Origin: Palaemon carinicauda | Taxonomy: Eukaryota > Arthropoda > Malacostraca > Decapoda > Palaemonidae | Direction: 5' to 3' | Assembly (NCBI RefSeq): GCF_036898095.1 | Contig: NC_090746.1 | Span: forward strand, 53,329,907 to 53,393,906 | DNA length: 64,000 nt | In this document: positions 11,665 to 20,521 of the stretch, piece by piece | How positions within the stretch are numbered: position 1 is the first letter of the stretch | How the letters are laid out: each line of letters opens with the position of its first letter | The notes under the pieces: model-generated | Seen by the model: only the letters and a program-made list of their open reading frames with translations | Told to the model about the DNA's origin: nothing | Databases searched by the model: none | Translations under genes and position numbers: made by a program

Positions 11665-14076
11665 ATGTCTGACCATTCTCAAGTCCCTAAGTACAGGCAG
11701 TGTAGCGCTAGGGACTGTTCTAGGCGTCTTCCGAAGGCCTCTATAGATCCTCACACCGTTTGTTCCAATTGTAGGGGTAAATCCTGTCAATTGGAAGATC
11801 GATGTGAGGAATGCGCTGGGCTTTCGGAATTCGATTTTAATGAATTCCTTAAGAATGCACGTAGGCTAGAGAAGGATAGGATCAGGAGGAGTTCGTCTCG
11901 CTCTTTTGATTTTTCCTCTCCCCATGCCCCTCAACCTATTCCTTCCCCTGTAGTGGTGACTCCCGACCCTTCTACTAGAGCTCAACCCTCAATGGCGGAC
12001 ATGATGGGTGCCATTCAGGCTCTTGGTGACAGAGTGGAGTCATTAGCTAATGACCGCTATCAACTCTTGGCCGATGTCAAAGAGTTGAAAGAGAAAAGTG
12101 CAGTGGGAAGTGCAGTGGGAAGTGTAGTGAGTGCAAGTGCGGTGAAAAGTGTCAGTGTCAGTGTTACGCATGAGGGTGCATCTGTTCGTGCCAGTCGTCC
12201 TCCCAGTCCGGGACCTCTTGCAAGCTCCCAAGCCCAGGGGAGAAGCAATGTCGAAGGACCAAAGGGTTCGACAGGCCTTGATCAGCGTACGGATGTACCC
12301 TCAGTGGTTGCGGACGTATCTTACAGAGATTGTCCCATCCACAAACAGACGAGTGAGCCCATTCATTCCTCGTCTGTGGAAGAAGTTTCTAAGCAGAAAC
12401 GTTGGACCAAGGTCTCACGACCTCTCAAGCGCAAGGTCCCTTCCGAGCGAGTCCAACGGCCCAGGTGTAGCCACTGGGTCAGTTCGGACTCGCCGCAGTC
12501 TTCCGAAGACTGCACACCTCCCAAGAGAGGTAGAGTGGTTCCGCAGCAGGCAATCACTCCGTCTGTTGCCGCACCAACCACGGTAGACCCTAAGTGGTCT
12601 ATGCTGCAGTCTATGCAGTCTCAGCTTGCTTCCTTCATGCAGGAGTATCGTGCTGAGAAGGTTGACACTGCACCTGTTAACCTACAACCTGCCACGGTTG
12701 TGCGCTCAGCAGATACTGCGGCTGCCTGCTCCCACACTCCGCCTGTGAGAGCTCCACCACCGATGCGCAGTCGACCCTGCCAGACGCATGTTGACGTTAG
12801 CCGACGTGCGGCACCCTCCGTTGACATGCGTGAGCTACCGCATCAGCAGTGGGAAGGTGCTGTCAAGCTGCCGTGTTTTGACGCAATGCGGCAGTCTCCG
12901 CAACCCACGGCAGTCCCCACCACGCACCATCACTCCGCTTTTGTTGTTGCCAGCTCTCAGACTGACCAGCAGCGGCATGATGTTGGATCCAGTGCAGCTA
13001 CGCATGCACCCGTGCTGCCGGATTCAGCCGTTCAGCTTTCTTCTCCACCTTTGCCACTTCCTCCTCAGCATTCGGATGAAGGAGTATCTGATGACGACGA
13101 AGCTGCGCATTTGGACGATCCGCACTCCGACATAGAAGAACCCAAGACTACGCCTCCCTCCTTAGACTTTAGGAAAGTCCTTGCCCTGTTTAGGGAGTTG
13201 TATCCGGACCAATTTGTGTCTGCAACCCCGCGCTCACCTCCCTCTGAGTTCGCTTTAGGCATGCAGTCAGCAGCTCCTGCCTTTACGAAACTCGTACTCG
13301 CGCGCTCATCCAAGAGAGCTTTAAGGGTACTGGGAGAGTGGTTGCAGTCCAAGAAGCAACTTGGGAAGACAGCCTTCATCTTTCCACCGACCAAGCTTGC
13401 TTCCAAATCTAGCGTCTGGTATGCCACGGGAGAAGATCCCGGCTTGGGAGTTCCTGCCTCTGCCCAGGGCGACTTCTCAAGTCTGGTTGACTCTCCCCGC
13501 AGGCTGGCTATGAGACGCTCCAAGATTTGCTGGACCTTTTCGGACATGGACCATCTGTTGAAGGGAGTTTTTCGTGCTTTTGAGATCTTCAACTTCCTGG
13601 ACTGGTGTTTGGGAGCGTTAAGCAGAAAGACCTCCCCTTCGGATAAGGACTCTGCCATGCTCATCATGTCATGCATGGATAAAGCCATTCGGGATGGGTC
13701 TGGCGAGCTTGCGGCTTCGTACGTGTCTGGAGTTCTTAAGAAGCGAGACCACCTTTGCTCCTTCTTGTCTGCGGGGATCACTCCATGTCAGAAGTCGGAG
13801 TTGATGTTTGCTCCGCTTTCCAAGTGTCTCTTTCCGGAAGAGCTGATCAAGGGGATTGCCTCCTCGTTGATCCAGAAGGATACCCATGACCTGGTGGCTT
13901 CATCCGCACGTAAAGTCACAGCTTTACCTTCCGTGCCTAGACCGAGGATGGACACACCAGCGTCTAGGTTCATTCCGCCCTTTCGTGGCAGAACCTCCAG
14001 CAGAGGAGGTACCCGTGCCGACAGTCAACGTGGCAAAAAGAAGAAGGGTTCCAAGTCATCAAAAGGCAGAGTCTGA
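11665..14076 (+). CDS. DIRS copy 1 ORF1, gag-like protein (803 aa)
   Basis: A putative nucleocapsid/gag-like protein. A Cys-rich N-terminus (about residues 14-50: C-x4-C, CSNCRGKSC, CEEC) could bind zinc. A low-complexity Ser/Val region follows near 140-170, then Pro-rich linkers. A conserved C-terminal half from about residue 490 (FRELYPDQF, PRSPPSEFALG, FPPTKLASKSSVWYATGE, MDHLLKGVFRAFEIFNFLDW) is shared with the other DIRS copies. The tail is basic (KKKKGSKSSKGRV) and suited to nucleic-acid binding. The start is the first Met after the terminal repeat. It overlaps ORF2, which is in the +1 frame. The function is inferred from position. Confidence 0.85.
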   Translation: MSDHSQVPKYRQCSARDCSRRLPKASIDPHTVCSNCRGKSCQLEDRCEECAGLSEFDFNEFLKNARRLEKDRIRRSSSRSFDFSSPHAPQPIPSPVVVTPDPSTRAQPSMADMMGAIQALGDRVESLANDRYQLLADVKELKEKSAVGSAVGSVVSASAVKSVSVSVTHEGASVRASRPPSPGPLASSQAQGRSNVEGPKGSTGLDQRTDVPSVVADVSYRDCPIHKQTSEPIHSSSVEEVSKQKRWTKVSRPLKRKVPSERVQRPRCSHWVSSDSPQSSEDCTPPKRGRVVPQQAITPSVAAPTTVDPKWSMLQSMQSQLASFMQEYRAEKVDTAPVNLQPATVVRSADTAAACSHTPPVRAPPPMRSRPCQTHVDVSRRAAPSVDMRELPHQQWEGAVKLPCFDAMRQSPQPTAVPTTHHHSAFVVASSQTDQQRHDVGSSAATHAPVLPDSAVQLSSPPLPLPPQHSDEGVSDDDEAAHLDDPHSDIEEPKTTPPSLDFRKVLALFRELYPDQFVSATPRSPPSEFALGMQSAAPAFTKLVLARSSKRALRVLGEWLQSKKQLGKTAFIFPPTKLASKSSVWYATGEDPGLGVPASAQGDFSSLVDSPRRLAMRRSKICWTFSDMDHLLKGVFRAFEIFNFLDWCLGALSRKTSPSDKDSAMLIMSCMDKAIRDGSGELAASYVSGVLKKRDHLCSFLSAGITPCQKSELMFAPLSKCLFPEELIKGIASSLIQKDTHDLVASSARKVTALPSVPRPRMDTPASRFIPPFRGRTSSRGGTRADSQRGKKKKGSKSSKGRV

Positions 14077-16135
14077 CTGCCAACCTCTCCAGACAGCAGT
14101 GGGGGCCAGGCTCAAGAACTACTGGCAGGCCTGGGAGAACAGGGGTGCAGACGCACAGTCTGTGAAGTTGCTAAGAGAGGGGTACAGGATTCCATTCTTG
14201 CGCAAGCCCCCTCTAGCAACTACTCCCATCGACCTCTCTCCCAGGTACAAAGAGGAGGACAAGAGGCTAGCTTTACAGCAAGAGGTTTCTCTCTTGCTAC
14301 AAAAGGGAGCGGTAGTCATAGTCCGGGACCATCAATCCCCGGGCTTCTACAACCGTCTCTTCTTAGTAGCGAAGAAGACAGGAGGTTGGAGACCGGTGCT
14401 GGACGTCAGTGCTCTCAATGCTTTTGTCACCAAGCAGACGTTCACCATGGAGACGACGAAGTCGGTGCTAGCATCGGTCAGGAAGGAAGACTGGATGGTC
14501 TCGTTGGACCTAAAGGACGCGTACTTTCACGTCCCCGTCCATCCAGACTCCCAACCTTTCCTAAGGTTCGTCTTTGGAAAGGTCGTTTACCAGTTCCAAG
14601 CCCTGTGCTTTGGCCTAAGCACGGCACCTCTAGTGTTTACCAAACTGATGAGGAATATTGCCAAATTCCTGCATTTGGCAGACATCAGAGCCTCCCTCTA
14701 TTTGGACGACTGGCTTTTAAGAGCTCCGTCAAGTCGTCGCTGTCTGGAGAATCTCAAATGGACTATGGATCTGACCAAGGAATTGGGTCTCCTGGTCAAT
14801 ATAGAAAAGTCCCAACTCGTCCCATCCCAAACTATAGTCTATCTAGGTATGGAGATTCAGAGTCGAGCTTTTCGGGCTTTTCCGTCGGCCCCCAGAATCA
14901 GTCAAGCCCAAGAATGCATCCAGAGCATGCTGAAGAGGAACCGATGTTCAGTCAGACAGTGGATGAGTCTAACAGGGACGCTTTCATCCCTGGCCCAGTT
15001 CATCGCGTTAGGAAGACTCCACCTCCGACCCCTTCAGTTTCATCTAGCTGCTCACTGGAGAAAGGACATGACGCTAGAAGCGGTCTCAGTTCCTATATCC
15101 GAAGAGATGAAGTCTGCATTGACTTGGTGGAAGAACAGCATTCTTCTCAAGGAAGGTCTACCACTGGCTGTTCAGACCCCCGACCACCTTCTCTTCTCGG
15201 ACGCATCGGACACGGGCTGGGGTGCGACACTGGACGGACGGGAATGCTCGGGCACGTGGAATCCGGATCAAAGAGCACTTCACATCAACTGCAAGGAGCT
15301 ACTGGCAGTTCATCTGGCCTTGAGAAGCTTCAAGTCCCTCCTTCTAGGCAAGGTGGTGGAGGTGAACTCCGACAACACCACAGCCTTGGCGTACATCTCC
15401 AAGCAAGGAGGGACTCATTCGAGGAAGTTGTTCGAGATCGCAAGGGACCTCCTCACCTGGTCAAGAGATCGAAAGATATCGCTTGTAACGAGGTTCATTC
15501 AAGGCGACATGAATGTCATGGCAGACCGCCTCAGCCGGAAGGGTCAGGTCATCCCCACAGAGTGGACCCTTCACAAGAATGTTTGCAGCAGACTATGGGC
15601 CCTGTGGGGTCAGCCCACCATAGATCTGTTCGCTACCTCGATGACCAAGAGGCTCCCAAATTATTGCTCACCGATTCCGGACCCAGCAGCAGTTCACGTA
15701 GATGCCTTTCTTCTGGATTGGTCCCATCTAGACCTGTATGCATTCCCCCCGTTCAAGATTGTCAACAAGGTACTGCAGAAGTTCGCATCTCACGAAGGGA
15801 CACGGTTGACGTTGGTTGCTCCCCTCTGGCCCGCGAGAGAATGGTTCACCGAGGTACTGCAATGGCTAGTAGACGTTCCCAGGACTCTTCCTCTAAGAGT
15901 GGACCTTCTGCGTCAGCCGCACGTAAAGAAGGTACACCTAAGCCTCCACGCTCTTCGTCTGACTGCCTTCAGACTATCGAAAGACTCTCAAGAGCTAGAG
16001 GCTTTTCGAAGGAGGCAGCCAGAGCGATTGCCAGAGCAAGGAGGACATCCACTCTCAAGGTCTACCAGTCAAAATGGGAAGTCTTCCGAAGCTGGTGCAA
16101 GGCGAATTCAGTTTCCTCAACCAGTACCTCTGTAA
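13886..16135 (+). CDS. DIRS copy 1 ORF2, reverse transcriptase / RNase H / Dam-methyltransferase-like (749 aa)
   Basis: The open frame starts inside ORF1; homology to the other copies begins about residue 63 (ESDCxxLQTAVGARL) at the ORF1 stop. RT: GFYNRLFLV, VSLDLKDAYFHVPVHP, and the active site YLDD at about 272-275. RNase H: FSDASDTGWG near 437, HINCKELLAV, VNSDNTTALAYI, and MADRLSRKGQ, giving a D-E-D-D set. The C-terminal part (WGQPTIDLFAT, DAFLLDWSHL, YAFPPF near 618) resembles phage Dam-type methyltransferases, as reported for DIRS1, but the [DN]PP[YF] Asn is Phe. It overlaps the recombinase ORF by about 295 nt. Translation probably needs frameshifting or re-initiation. Confidence 0.93.
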   Translation: MTWWLHPHVKSQLYLPCLDRGWTHQRLGSFRPFVAEPPAEEVPVPTVNVAKRRRVPSHQKAESDCQPLQTAVGARLKNYWQAWENRGADAQSVKLLREGYRIPFLRKPPLATTPIDLSPRYKEEDKRLALQQEVSLLLQKGAVVIVRDHQSPGFYNRLFLVAKKTGGWRPVLDVSALNAFVTKQTFTMETTKSVLASVRKEDWMVSLDLKDAYFHVPVHPDSQPFLRFVFGKVVYQFQALCFGLSTAPLVFTKLMRNIAKFLHLADIRASLYLDDWLLRAPSSRRCLENLKWTMDLTKELGLLVNIEKSQLVPSQTIVYLGMEIQSRAFRAFPSAPRISQAQECIQSMLKRNRCSVRQWMSLTGTLSSLAQFIALGRLHLRPLQFHLAAHWRKDMTLEAVSVPISEEMKSALTWWKNSILLKEGLPLAVQTPDHLLFSDASDTGWGATLDGRECSGTWNPDQRALHINCKELLAVHLALRSFKSLLLGKVVEVNSDNTTALAYISKQGGTHSRKLFEIARDLLTWSRDRKISLVTRFIQGDMNVMADRLSRKGQVIPTEWTLHKNVCSRLWALWGQPTIDLFATSMTKRLPNYCSPIPDPAAVHVDAFLLDWSHLDLYAFPPFKIVNKVLQKFASHEGTRLTLVAPLWPAREWFTEVLQWLVDVPRTLPLRVDLLRQPHVKKVHLSLHALRLTAFRLSKDSQELEAFRRRQPERLPEQGGHPLSRSTSQNGKSSEAGARRIQFPQPVPL

Positions 16136-17034
16136 CGCAGATAGCTGACTTCCTTTTACATCTAAGGAATGTAAGATCCCTATCAGTTCCTACGATCAAA
16201 GGTTACAGAAGCATGTTGGCAGCAGTCTTCCGCCACAGAGGCTTAGATCTTTCCACCAACAAAGATCTACAGGACCTCCTTAAGTCTTTTGAGACCTCAA
16301 AGGAGCGTCGGTTAGCCACACCAGGTTGGAACTTAGACGTGGTTTCAAGGTTCCTGATGTCAGCAAGGTTCGAACCGCTTCAATCAGCCTCTTTTAAAGA
16401 TCTCACTTTGAAGACTCTTTTCCTAGTTTGCTTAGCAACAGCTAAGAGAGTCAGTGAGATACACGCCTTCAGCAGGAACATAGGTTTTACATCTGAAACG
16501 GCTACATGTTCCTTACAGCTTGGTTTTTTAGCTAAAAACGAGCTCCCTTCTCGTCCTTGGCCCAAATCGTTCGAGATCCCAAGCCTGTCCAATTTAGTTG
16601 GAAACGAACAAGAGAGAGTACTATGCCCAGTAAGAGCTCTTAAGTACTATTTAAGACGTACAAAGCCATTACGAGGACAATCAGAAGCTTTATGGTGTTC
16701 TATTAAGAAACCTGCTTTACCGATGTCTAAGAACGCAGTTTCTTATTACATCAGGCTTTTGATTAGAGAAGCCCATTCTCATCTGAATGAGGAAGACCAT
16801 GCTTTGCTGAAGGTAAGGACACATGAAGTTAGAGCTGTCGCTACTTCAGTGGCCTTCAAACAGAACCGTTCTCTGCAGAGTGTAATGGATGCAACCTATT
16901 GGAGAAGCAAGTCAGTGTTCGCAACATTTTACCTTAAAGATGTCCAGTCTCTTTACGAGAACTGCTACACCCTGGGACCATTCGTAGCAGCGAGTGCAGT
17001 AGTAGGTGAGGGCTCAACCACTACATTCCCATAA
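15841..17034 (+). CDS. DIRS copy 1 ORF3, tyrosine recombinase (397 aa)
   Basis: Integrates the circular DNA copy by site-specific-type recombination. The core-binding part is SDCLQTIERLSRARGFSK and SVTQIADFLLHLR. Catalytic residues: Arg about 202 in TAKRVSEIHAF, His328-x-x-Arg331 in HEVRAVATS, and nucleophile Tyr about 364 in FATFYLKDV. The chosen start is the Met of MVHRGTAMASRR. The frame is open upstream to 14386, but that stretch reads through the RT region in another frame and has no recombinase homology. The protein ends shortly before the ICR. Confidence 0.92.
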   Translation: MVHRGTAMASRRSQDSSSKSGPSASAARKEGTPKPPRSSSDCLQTIERLSRARGFSKEAARAIARARRTSTLKVYQSKWEVFRSWCKANSVSSTSTSVTQIADFLLHLRNVRSLSVPTIKGYRSMLAAVFRHRGLDLSTNKDLQDLLKSFETSKERRLATPGWNLDVVSRFLMSARFEPLQSASFKDLTLKTLFLVCLATAKRVSEIHAFSRNIGFTSETATCSLQLGFLAKNELPSRPWPKSFEIPSLSNLVGNEQERVLCPVRALKYYLRRTKPLRGQSEALWCSIKKPALPMSKNAVSYYIRLLIREAHSHLNEEDHALLKVRTHEVRAVATSVAFKQNRSLQSVMDATYWRSKSVFATFYLKDVQSLYENCYTLGPFVAASAVVGEGSTTTFP

Positions 17035-17438
17035 TCCCATAACCTTTTTTTTAATCTTTCTCTTGAAATGCTTTTTATTGTTGTTTTTGGGTTGTACGGA
17101 AGGCTAAGAAGCCTTTCGCATCCTGGTTGATTTGGCGGGTGGTCAAATTCTTTCTTGAGAAGCGCCTAGATTAGAGGTTGTGATGAGGTCCTTTAGTATG
17201 GGTTGCAGCCCTTCATACTTCAGCACCTAGGATTCGCTCAGCATCCTAAGAGGATCGCTAGGCTCAGTAAGGAAGACGTACTTAAAAAGGCAGAGTAATG
17301 GTTCAAGTCGACTTCCTTACCAGGTACTTATTTATTTTATGTTTGTTATTTTGGATAACTGCTAAAATGAAATACGGGATACTTAGCTTCTAATGTTAAC
17401 ATGTATGCTGGTCTCCACCCACCCCCCTGGGTGTGAAT

Positions 17439-17529
17439 CAGCTACATGATCATCGGGTAAGATTAATATTGAAAAATGTTATTTTCCTTAGTAAAATAAA
17501 TTTTTGAATATACTTACCCGATGATCATG
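17439..17529 (+). repeat. Internal complementary region (ICR) of DIRS copy 1
   Basis: The first half (GCTACATGATCATCGGGTAA to attaatattga) is the reverse complement of the left end. The second half (ATGTTATTTTCC to ACCCGATGATCATG) is the reverse complement of the right end. They overlap at a T/A run. In DIRS1 this region templates joining of the ends into a circle. Confidence 0.9.
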
Positions 17530-17579
17530 AATTTAAGGACCCTCCCTTCCTCCCCATAGAGACCCAGTGGACCGAGGAG

Positions 17580-17743
17580 AAAATTGGTTCTTGTTGACAA
17601 GAAGTACCTGAGTACCTACTCGACAGATGGCGCTGTTGTTGTACACCCCCACCTGTATAGCGATCGCTGGCGTATCCCGACCTTACGTTTTTTCTGTCGG
17701 GCAACAGAGTTGCAGCTACATGATCATCGGGTAAGTATATTCA
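17580..17743 (+). repeat. Right inverted terminal repeat of DIRS copy 1
   Basis: Runs from AAAATTGGTTCTTGTTGACA to TGATCATCGGGTAAG, complementary to the left repeat. The outer 30 bp beyond it (to 17775) is non-repeated but is copied in the internal complementary region. Confidence 0.92.
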
Positions 17744-17775
17744 AAAATTTATTTTACTAAGGAAAATAACATTTT

Positions 17776-18430
17776 GTATGTAAAGAATTTGCCACATTGA
17801 GTGGTGTTGTATCTTTTCAACTCTAGTTTGCCTGTTACCTCTTGACTGATTTGTGCTAAGCGTGAATAGATTTTTGTTATCAACATTTTTTTATTTTTAT
17901 TTTGAATGCCTCTAGTAACTGTACCCTTAGTCGTCGAGTCCGTAGATCAAATAAGTTCAAACATTCCATCCTCCGTCTATATCCAAATTGCCTTGGTGTT
18001 GTAACTAGTTTGGTGGCCCTAGTTAGTACTACTTCTAGTCTATCTATATCCTTCTGAATACTTGGAGCCCAGAATTGGACTCTGTACTGTATTCTATGTG
18101 AGGTCTTACTAGTGATGTGTACAGATGTAGTACAGTGTCTTTGTTTCTGTCTTTGAATTGGCTCTTTATGTAACCTACAAGCTTTTATGGTCTGTTTACT
18201 GAACTTCAAATCCTTGCTGATAAGATACCGAAATCTTTCCCCTCTTCCACACTTTCTATTTCATTACCCAGCAGTGAATAATCTGATTGTGGGTTACTAT
18301 AACTGTGTGCATGGCTTTAAATTTCCCACAGCTGAAAGGCATTTGCCATTTTCTCGACCATTCTCCTAGCTTCTTTAGATACTCTCTTAAGGCTTCTACA
18401 TCTTCTGAGTTCAAAGCATTTATGCCTAGT
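17776..18430 (-). pseudogene. LINE reverse transcriptase downstream/thumb fragment
   Basis: Continues from the palm fragment: IKLGINALNSEDVEALREYL, WQMPFSCGKFKAMH, KDFGILSA, then YRVQFWAPSIQKDIDRLEVV, RATKLVT, RRRMECLNLFDLRTRRLR, and GKLELKRYNTTQCGKFFTY just before the DIRS insertion. Blocks and order match CR1-like LINEs. Several frameshifts. Confidence 0.88.
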
Positions 18431-18667
18431 TTAAGGGGGCTGGCTGGCTAATGCCATTTTTCAAGGACAGGACTTTGACATTCAGACTACTTAGTAAGGT
18501 GACTTAAGACATCTCCAAACTGTATAAGATTTTTGTCTGTGACCGTTTTTTTTATGCCAGAGTGATTTATCCTGAAAATGAGTGTTTTTCCAATCCTATC
18601 TCCTCCCTTGATACTTAATATTAAGACTTGGGATTAATACCCTATATAGACCTGATGTAGACCTCCA

Positions 18668-18668
<1 letters not shown>

Positions 18669-18699
<31 letters not shown>

Positions 18700-18700
18700 G
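18669..18700 (+). repeat. Poly(T) tract
   Basis: About 31 consecutive T residues inside the left part of the TTAA element, directly visible. Confidence 0.9.
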
Positions 18701-19489
18701 CTAGATATGAATTTTTTTCATTACGGTAAATAAACAAACCCTATAAATCAAGGAACAGGTAAGAAAAAAATAGGAAATAAAAACTGGAAAAAAATTGCTC
18801 AATATGATTGTTTTATAATGTCTTTCTAAATTATATACCAAATTTCAATGCTGTACTTTAAAACTAAGGGAGAAGATAAAATTTGAAGGTCAATAAGTCT
18901 AGTTTTGAGATACGGCCGTTAAAGTTTTTCTTTGTATTTTTACAAAGACAGTATCAATAAATCATGATTATTATGGATTTTATGTTCCTTATTGGATATT
19001 AATAAACCAAAACAATGTTATTTATCATAATTTATATTATAAATGAAGATCCCTTTGCTCAATATCTTGCTTCTTTTTGGTATCTTAACCATTATAGCTT
19101 AGGATAGTAAGCTAGAAAGGAAATAGGAAAGAAACATACTTGTCTCTCTCCTGTCCAGCCGATTGCTGTGACCTTCCCCAATATTAATATTAGAATTTCC
19201 TTATTAAAGGAAAATCAAAGGAGGGTTCTAACTTCTAGAGTCAGAATTTAGTGTATACTAGCACTGACCCTTTCATAAAGTATTAATATTGTGGGGTAAA
19301 TTATAATCTGATGACTTTCATCAGTGTATTGAAGGAATACTTCACTTCAATATAAGACTGGTCTCAACAATAGACTGTGAAAGGATACACAGGGTATGTT
19401 GGAAAATATAAACTACTGTATAATATATAGTATAGTTATCTATCTGCAGTATGTACTATACTGCAGAAATACTGGCTACTGTATAAACA

Positions 19490-20420
19490 TATACTGTAGT
19501 TCAGCCGGCATGTTGCCGGCTAGGCTAGTACCTGGCAGCTCCGGTCTAGCCGGCAGTAGGTTAGTACCTGACGGCACTATCCGATAGAGAGAGAGAAAAA
19601 GTGAAGAGAAGGGCTACCTTATTAATGTAGTTTAGTACAATAATTAAGGGTGTAGGTATTATTATTCCTACTGTCTTCCTCCAGAATGAGGGTTCAAATG
19701 GGAGGGGGAAATGAATCATTCTAGCTTCCATCCAGCCACAAGATCTGCTGCCGGCTACTGCCGGTTTCAGGAATGTGGATGGCAGTCCAAGGGAAGACTG
19801 AAGAACACTCAAAGACAAAGGGTCTCCCACTGGCAGCTGTCATGGCCGGCACAACCTTTCCCGGAGCCTTGCGTCCATAGGGGAAGGTCAGAGCGGCTAT
19901 CAAGCCGCCTATGTAGGTGCCCGGCCAGCGCTACATTCTACCCGGCAGGCGGGGAGATTGTAGGACACCGGCCAAGAACATGCGATGGCTAGGCTATCGC
20001 TAAAGGACAGAGAGGCAGGGAAAGGGTCTTGTATGTTGTTTCGGGAGAAGGCGGCAGGATTGCCGCCAACTTCCCGACACAATCATAAACTTCGCTTCAG
20101 CGCCGTCCTGGGCGGCAGAAGAATCTTGATTCTTCAGCCCAGGGCCTTGCCGAAACAAGACTTGTCTTCCAGACCGCAAAGGAGAAGGTGGCGGCATCAT
20201 ACTACCACTTTGGATGCGGACTAGGGAAGCTAGGCTTCCTATGTCTACAACTGTAAGCCAGCAGGGGAGTGACTACTCACCCGGCAGCCAAGCTGTCGGC
20301 ATAAAGACTGAATACTCCGAGATACTGTCTTAAAACCAAGCCGGGATACTCACCGGCAAGGGGGAAGATAGAAAAACACTAGCCTAGTCAAGCTGGAGTG
20401 TACTACTCTATGGCAAGACC
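19490..20420. repeat. GC-rich CCGGC-motif block inside the TTAA element
   Basis: Many CCGGC/GCCGG words in an AT-rich setting, e.g. AGCCGGCATGTTGCCGGCTA near 19502, plus local palindromes such as AGAATCTTGATTCTT near 20119. No ORF with family resemblance. A sharp composition change from the flanks. Confidence 0.55.
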
Positions 20421-20521
20421 AAGATAGGGTTGTCGAGGCAGCACTCAGAGGGAAGGAAGGGTTTACACTTAAATCTCCGAAGGAGACGAGTATCAAATTA
20501 TATAATCAATTCTAGGAGATA

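Larger units (their letters stand above)
11291..17775 (+). mobile_element. DIRS-like retrotransposon copy 1, apparently intact
   Basis: A 6.5-kb element with near-perfect inverted terminal repeats (about 11299-11461 and 17580-17743), three overlapping ORFs in order gag-like, RT/RNase H/methyltransferase-like and tyrosine recombinase, and an internal complementary region at 17439-17529. There is no integrase and no target-site duplication. It sits in the LINE C-terminal coding region, antisense to DPYD. All three ORFs are open, so this copy could be recently active. DIRS elements move by reverse transcription into a circular DNA that the recombinase integrates (family knowledge). Confidence 0.93.

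Noticed and set aside
13065..13781. Minus-strand open frame of 238 codons opposite the gag-like ORF of DIRS copy 1
   Set aside because: Antisense shadow of a GC-richer coding region; no homology and no start context.
14386..15840. N-terminal 485 codons of the frame that ends in the recombinase of DIRS copy 1, as a separate protein
   Set aside because: It lies over RT/RNase H coding sequence in another frame and has no recognisable domain. Kept only as a finding, not annotated as CDS.
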